Below the pieces are notes generated by a model. That model was not told the DNA's origin. It ran no database searches and saw only the letters and a list, made by a program, of their open reading frames with translations. A stretch of DNA of 64,000 nt, taken from NCBI GenBank assembly GCA_940671915.1, contig CALNVZ010003430.1:17666837-17730836 (forward strand). Reading direction: 5' to 3'. The position numbers were made by a program, and so were the translations under genes. How positions within the stretch are numbered: position 1 is the stretch's first letter; the number at the start of each line of letters is the position of its first letter. Positions 60,501 to 64,000 of the stretch are shown here, piece after piece. This stretch comes from Paracentrotus lividus (lineage: Eukaryota > Echinodermata > Echinoidea > Camarodonta > Echinidae).

Positions 60501-60910
60501 GCATTAAGAACATTATAAAAAATTCAACCCAAACACCTTATGCACGCCCAGAACATTGCCCTACATACCGAACTTACGTTTGATTGACACGTACAGTCAT
60601 TTCGCTCATCCAACATAAGAGATAAAACCTACAGTTGGAGATCTTTCAATAAAAGAGACGAAATTATCTTTATCAGACGATTGTTGACCTCATACCTATT
60701 TTCAAAGACGCAGAGCATCAGTGGAACCCCGTCCCTGATCCCTTTGTATGTATCCTGCAGTGAAGAAATATAAATCTTTACGAAACACCTCACAACTGAG
60801 TCATCCGATGATTCGTCAAGACAAGGCATTATAGACTATATGACAGTTTTGTATAACCCCCCGGAGTGCGGAGTAACTTCAGCAAACGAACTGACCAAAT
60901 TTCTTGATTG
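57561..60910. other. Low-quality stretch, A/C-rich, with noisy copies of both flanks
   Basis: G is depleted and A and C inflated compared with neighbours. 60025-60310 (ACTATAAAAAAGTAC, ATGGAGCT, GAGGATTCC, TTTCCTGACAAAA) is a noisy plus-strand copy of 50186-50405. 60375-60870 (AAAGCACTCAATGAACAACG, TTACGTTTGATTGACACG, ATGACAGTTTTGT) is a noisy copy of 60950-61310. Frames within it are not credible. Confidence 0.8.
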
Positions 60911-61979
60911 GATATATTACTAGATATTATTTCTTTATTGGATATAAAAAGCACTCAATTGTTAACAACGATTTATTTTCTGCATATTAACTTAGACCAA
61001 AAATTCTGAGGTTGTCACATTTTGTATGAACAAAAATGAGAAAATCGAGATTGTCGCGGCAAATACAATTCACCCAAACCGATCGCTTGCCATAAATTAC
61101 GTTTGATTGACGTATCAGCGCTCTCCAAAAGATATTACAGGTTCGGAGCTGTCATAAGTATTTAGTCAGCTTGTTGTCCTCGATCTTGTCAGAGAGGGCT
61201 TCGTGGAACCCGCTTGTGCCTTTGTGTAGTTGTGGACAAGTTGTTCACTATCTCCGATTTGGTCAAGAAGCTAGACTTATGACGGTTTTGTGAAACGCCC
61301 CCCAGGAGGCGGAGCTCTTCGCGATAGCTGCCGGTAGCTAATCAGAGGGCCCAACAATCAGAATGCATTGTTCTCTATTTCTGTAATAAGTGTAAAAGCG
61401 GATGGTAACGTTAGACTTTTCTCCGTGAGACGTGAAATGAAACCTGGATTGAGACTTCGGTTTGGGAGAAATAAAACGTTTTTCAGATCTCGAATATGAC
61501 TTTCCATGAACTTGCAATGGGTGACTGAAAAAAGATGGAACTTGAATACCGTGCCGCAAGATTATATTTACCTGTATTTTTGAAGAAAAATCACGTCAAC
61601 AAAGTAGGTCATCAGACATCAGTCGGGAGCAAAATAACAAACATAACACGAGTTATGGAACGCTGTAAAAGGTGGATTTCCTCCCCCTCCAAAAAGTAAC
61701 AAATTAAAAATAACTTCACAAAATATCATTTTGTCATGTGAAATCTTATGTTTTGTAATATTTCAGAATCTCGTAGATATATCTACAATTCGAATGTTTT
61801 TCTCCGTCGTGAAAAATAATAATTATTATTTTTAAAACTCCTTTGTAAATTCTTGAAAATGTGTATGGACCGCCGACAAGGGCGTCGTTTTTAAAAGTCT
61901 AACTTAGATCTTAGTCATAGACTACTTATAGTTATACAACAATATTTTGAGTTCGGAAATCAACATTAGAAGACGGGAA
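60911..61979. other. Non-coding stretch, possible promoter side
   Basis: About 61100-61310 has loosely inverted ends (GTCATAAGTATTTAG and CTAGACTTATGACGG, then TTTTGTGAAACGCCCCCCAG) resembling the MITE at 62374-62522. No exon is recognised up to the candidate start at 61980. Confidence 0.45.
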
Positions 61980-62039
61980 ATGGCAGCACCAAATGAATTC
62001 CTTTCAGGAGTGATAGGGAAAGTTACCTTTGTCAATAAA
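61980..62039 (+). CDS. Candidate first coding exon, unknown gene
   Basis: ATG with G at +4 and purine at -3 opens a 20-codon frame MAAPNEFLSGVIGKVTFVNK that runs into a strong donor, AAA|GTAAGT (62040). MAAP-type starts and a donor 60 bp later are typical of first exons. The rest of the gene would lie to the right, past the window or in unrecognised small exons. No family can be named from 20 residues. Confidence 0.35.
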
Positions 62040-62740
62040 GTAAGTATGAAATGATATTTTTGTCTATGTTATAGGTGTTTTGGAATGGTTTCTTAGTCTA
62101 GGAAGCACTTGTTTGCAGTATAATTTTCCTTAGCCCCACGTGCTCCGAATCATGTTGGATTTATGGGCTCATGGCGTCATGCATTGACTCCTCGTGCTCA
62201 CTCAATTTAACTTTAAGAACAGATAAAAATTAAAGCACAGTTATGTAGCTGAACTTAATAGTGATGGAGAGGAGAAAATAGAGCCTTAGAGGATAGATGA
62301 GGGTGACATCATCATCATGAACATAGAGAGAGAGGGATCTGTTAGACTTAACGTTAGAGAGAGAGATAGAGAGCTGGCCTGTTTATCAAAAATGTCATAA
62401 GTCTAAGTAAGACTAAGTTTGTGGACATCCCACTAAAACACATGTTTATTCTACAGCACATGTCCGTATGGGTTGACCAAGAACTTAGATTTATGATGGT
62501 TGTGAGAAATGGGCCCCTGAGAAAAAGTTAAGGAGCTGAGAAATTCCACATTTGATTTGAAAATTCTACTGCACTAGTCTACTAGGCCTAATAAAATTTG
62601 AGTCGTGTTTATAAAGTATAAATAATGCCAAAGTAAGAAATGACGTCCTTAAATTTGTACTAACTACTATTGATATTTTGTAGCTTTTTTAATCAGAACT
62701 TTAATCACAAACATTTATAATATTCGATGTTAATACGAGT
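62040..62740. other. Non-coding stretch with a MITE
   Basis: 62374-62522 has inverted ends: TATCAAAAATGTCATAAGTC on the left and ACTTAGATTTATGATGG then TTGTGAGAAATGGGCCCC on the right. A short GA run lies at about 62352-62370. No further exon is recognised. Confidence 0.5.
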
Positions 62741-62828
62741 ATCATGACATGAATAGCAATCAAATTGTCCTGCAACACATCCTGTTGCTGATCTCCGGGA
62801 GCAGCGGAGGAAGAAGAAGAAGAAGGAT
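62741..62828 (+). mobile_element. LINE 3' tail, heavily truncated
   Basis: CTGATCTCCGGGAGCAGCGG followed by AGGAAGAAGAAGAAGAAGG matches the tail of the LINE at 4340-4375 (CAGATCTCCGAGAACAGCGG). Only the last 3' untranslated bases are present. Confidence 0.65.
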
Positions 62829-63193
62829 GAAACTTGGCTGAGGAAACTTAAGTTTTTTTTATCTGTAAACCTCGGTCCTGGAATATTTGTTTTTATTTGC
62901 TTGAACCTTGAATAGGTACTCCCACATAAAAATAAAAAATGACCAAACAGTCTCAAATTATGCCTGAAAATAATCTTGAACATCTTACTTAAAACATAAG
63001 ATAATTTTAAACTTGTGTGGAAAAACAAAACTTGTGAAAAATGGGCAAAACTAGTTTGAATTATGTTACGTTCAAATTTGTGTAGAACTTTTGGTCTCAA
63101 AGTTTCTCTTTTCTTTTTCAGAGTGTAATAATGTGAGATAATTCAAAATTTTTACTTTTTATGGTAGTTGAGTTCATTATTTCCCAATGTATC
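62829..63193. other. Non-coding stretch
   Basis: AT-rich; nothing recognised. Confidence 0.4.
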
Positions 63194-64000
63194 TATACCG
63201 AGTGAGTCAAAAAACCTTTACACCTAGAAAAATGTCAATAAAAAGAAAATCAATTTATAAACCCCAAATTAATTTATATATTCTGGAAGAGTAACTCCTC
63301 CTGCATCTTCTGGTACCATTTTTGTCTGGTATTTCTTAACGCTTGGATGAACACAACGCATTGTTTGCAAACATGTCGATTTCGAATTGTGCCAGAATGG
63401 GAGTAAAATCAAAACAACAAAAAGCTAGTAAAAAGCAACTTCATCCTGATTAAAATAGCATAACTTTTTTACGAAAATGTCTTCCGCTTAATAACTTGGC
63501 AGGGGTGTTGTTACACATATTGACTACATTTTGTATGAAAATTAGATTGACTTGTGAAGTAATGCACGAATGAGTACACATTAAAGAGTAAATTGCCATT
63601 GACAGACCAAAAAAGGCCTCTTAATACTTTTGAAAAGTGATTATCTTGTCTTTGACGTGTGCTCACTCATGCCTGACTCTACAGATTTATCTCATTTTCA
63701 TACAAAATTTAGTCAATATATGAAACAATACCCCTGCGAAGTTATTAAGCAGAAGACATTTTCGTTAAAAAGTTATGCTATTTTAATCAGTATGAAGTTG
63801 CTTTTTTCTAGCTTTTTGCTGTTTTGATTTTACTCCAATTCTGGCACAATTCGAAATTGACATGTTCGCAAACAATGCGTCGTGTTCATCCAAGCGTCAA
63901 GACATACCACACAAAAATGGTACCAAAAGATGAGGGAGAAGTTACTCTTTCAGAATATGTAAAATAATTTGGGGTTTATAATTTGGTTTTCTTTTTTTGG
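63194..64000. mobile_element. Foldback MITE, second copy, cut by the window end
   Basis: It begins TATACCGAGTGAGTCAAAAA and follows the element at 27180-28027 throughout, including TTTACACCTAG, GTTTGCAAACATGTCGATTT, GGCAGGGGTGTTGTTACACA and the mirrored arm. The last roughly 40 bp with the right end lie beyond the window. Confidence 0.85.

Overview
This is a eukaryotic, AT-rich, intron- and repeat-dominated nuclear sequence. It fits an invertebrate deuterostome, most likely an echinoderm such as a sea urchin. The reasons are widely spaced animal genes, dense small inverted-repeat transposons, tRNA-derived SINE pieces, decayed LINE 3' ends, and a B-box/coiled-coil/propeller-type TRIM-like gene. 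The species is inferred, not shown. No operon, phage, CRISPR array or other prokaryotic feature is present.

Two protein genes are well supported, both on the minus strand. The first is a two-exon thiosulfate/3-mercaptopyruvate sulfurtransferase: exon 1 at 31392-30783, exon 2 at 24576-24250, with a 6.2 kb intron full of transposons. Exon 2 carries two single-base deletions in short homopolymers. The second is a core-1 beta-1,3-galactosyltransferase (C1GALT1-like) with its signal-anchor exon at 20344-20143 and its catalytic exon at 19271-18595; its last exon was not found. A third locus, 40593-42466 on the plus strand, is a TRIM-like B-box protein broken by several frameshifts and stops. Weaker candidate exons lie at 49091-49168 and 49924-50204 (minus), and a possible first exon at 61980-62039 (plus).

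Layout. 1-5.1 kb: tandem repeats with a nested Harbinger-like MITE, palindromes, two inverted copies of a MITE carrying tRNA-like modules, a LINE C-terminus and a 765-bp inverted-repeat element. 6.4-10.7 kb: a roughly 2.1 kb unit present twice in tandem, the second copy indel-rich and followed by a 25-N gap. 11-17.7 kb: several MITEs. 18.6-20.3 kb: galactosyltransferase. 21-24 kb: inverted-repeat elements and microsatellites. 24.2-31.4 kb: sulfurtransferase. 31.9-34.3 kb: three MITEs, one with the TTAA signature of piggyBac. 36.5-40 kb: a long degenerate array built on GGCGCCCC. 40.6-43 kb: TRIM-like locus and a LINE fragment. 45-49.5 kb: MITEs.

50.4-60.9 kb looks like unpolished long-read gap fill. 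50.4-54.2 kb is a noisy inverted copy of about 54.5-57.5 kb, and 60.0-60.9 kb contains noisy copies of both flanks (50.19-50.41 kb and 60.95-61.31 kb). Genes should not be called there. I see no convincing multi-gene novel system. The most biologically interesting items are the MITE with paired divergent tRNA-like modules, the retroposon tail that forms part of a splice donor, and the large symmetric motif arrays.
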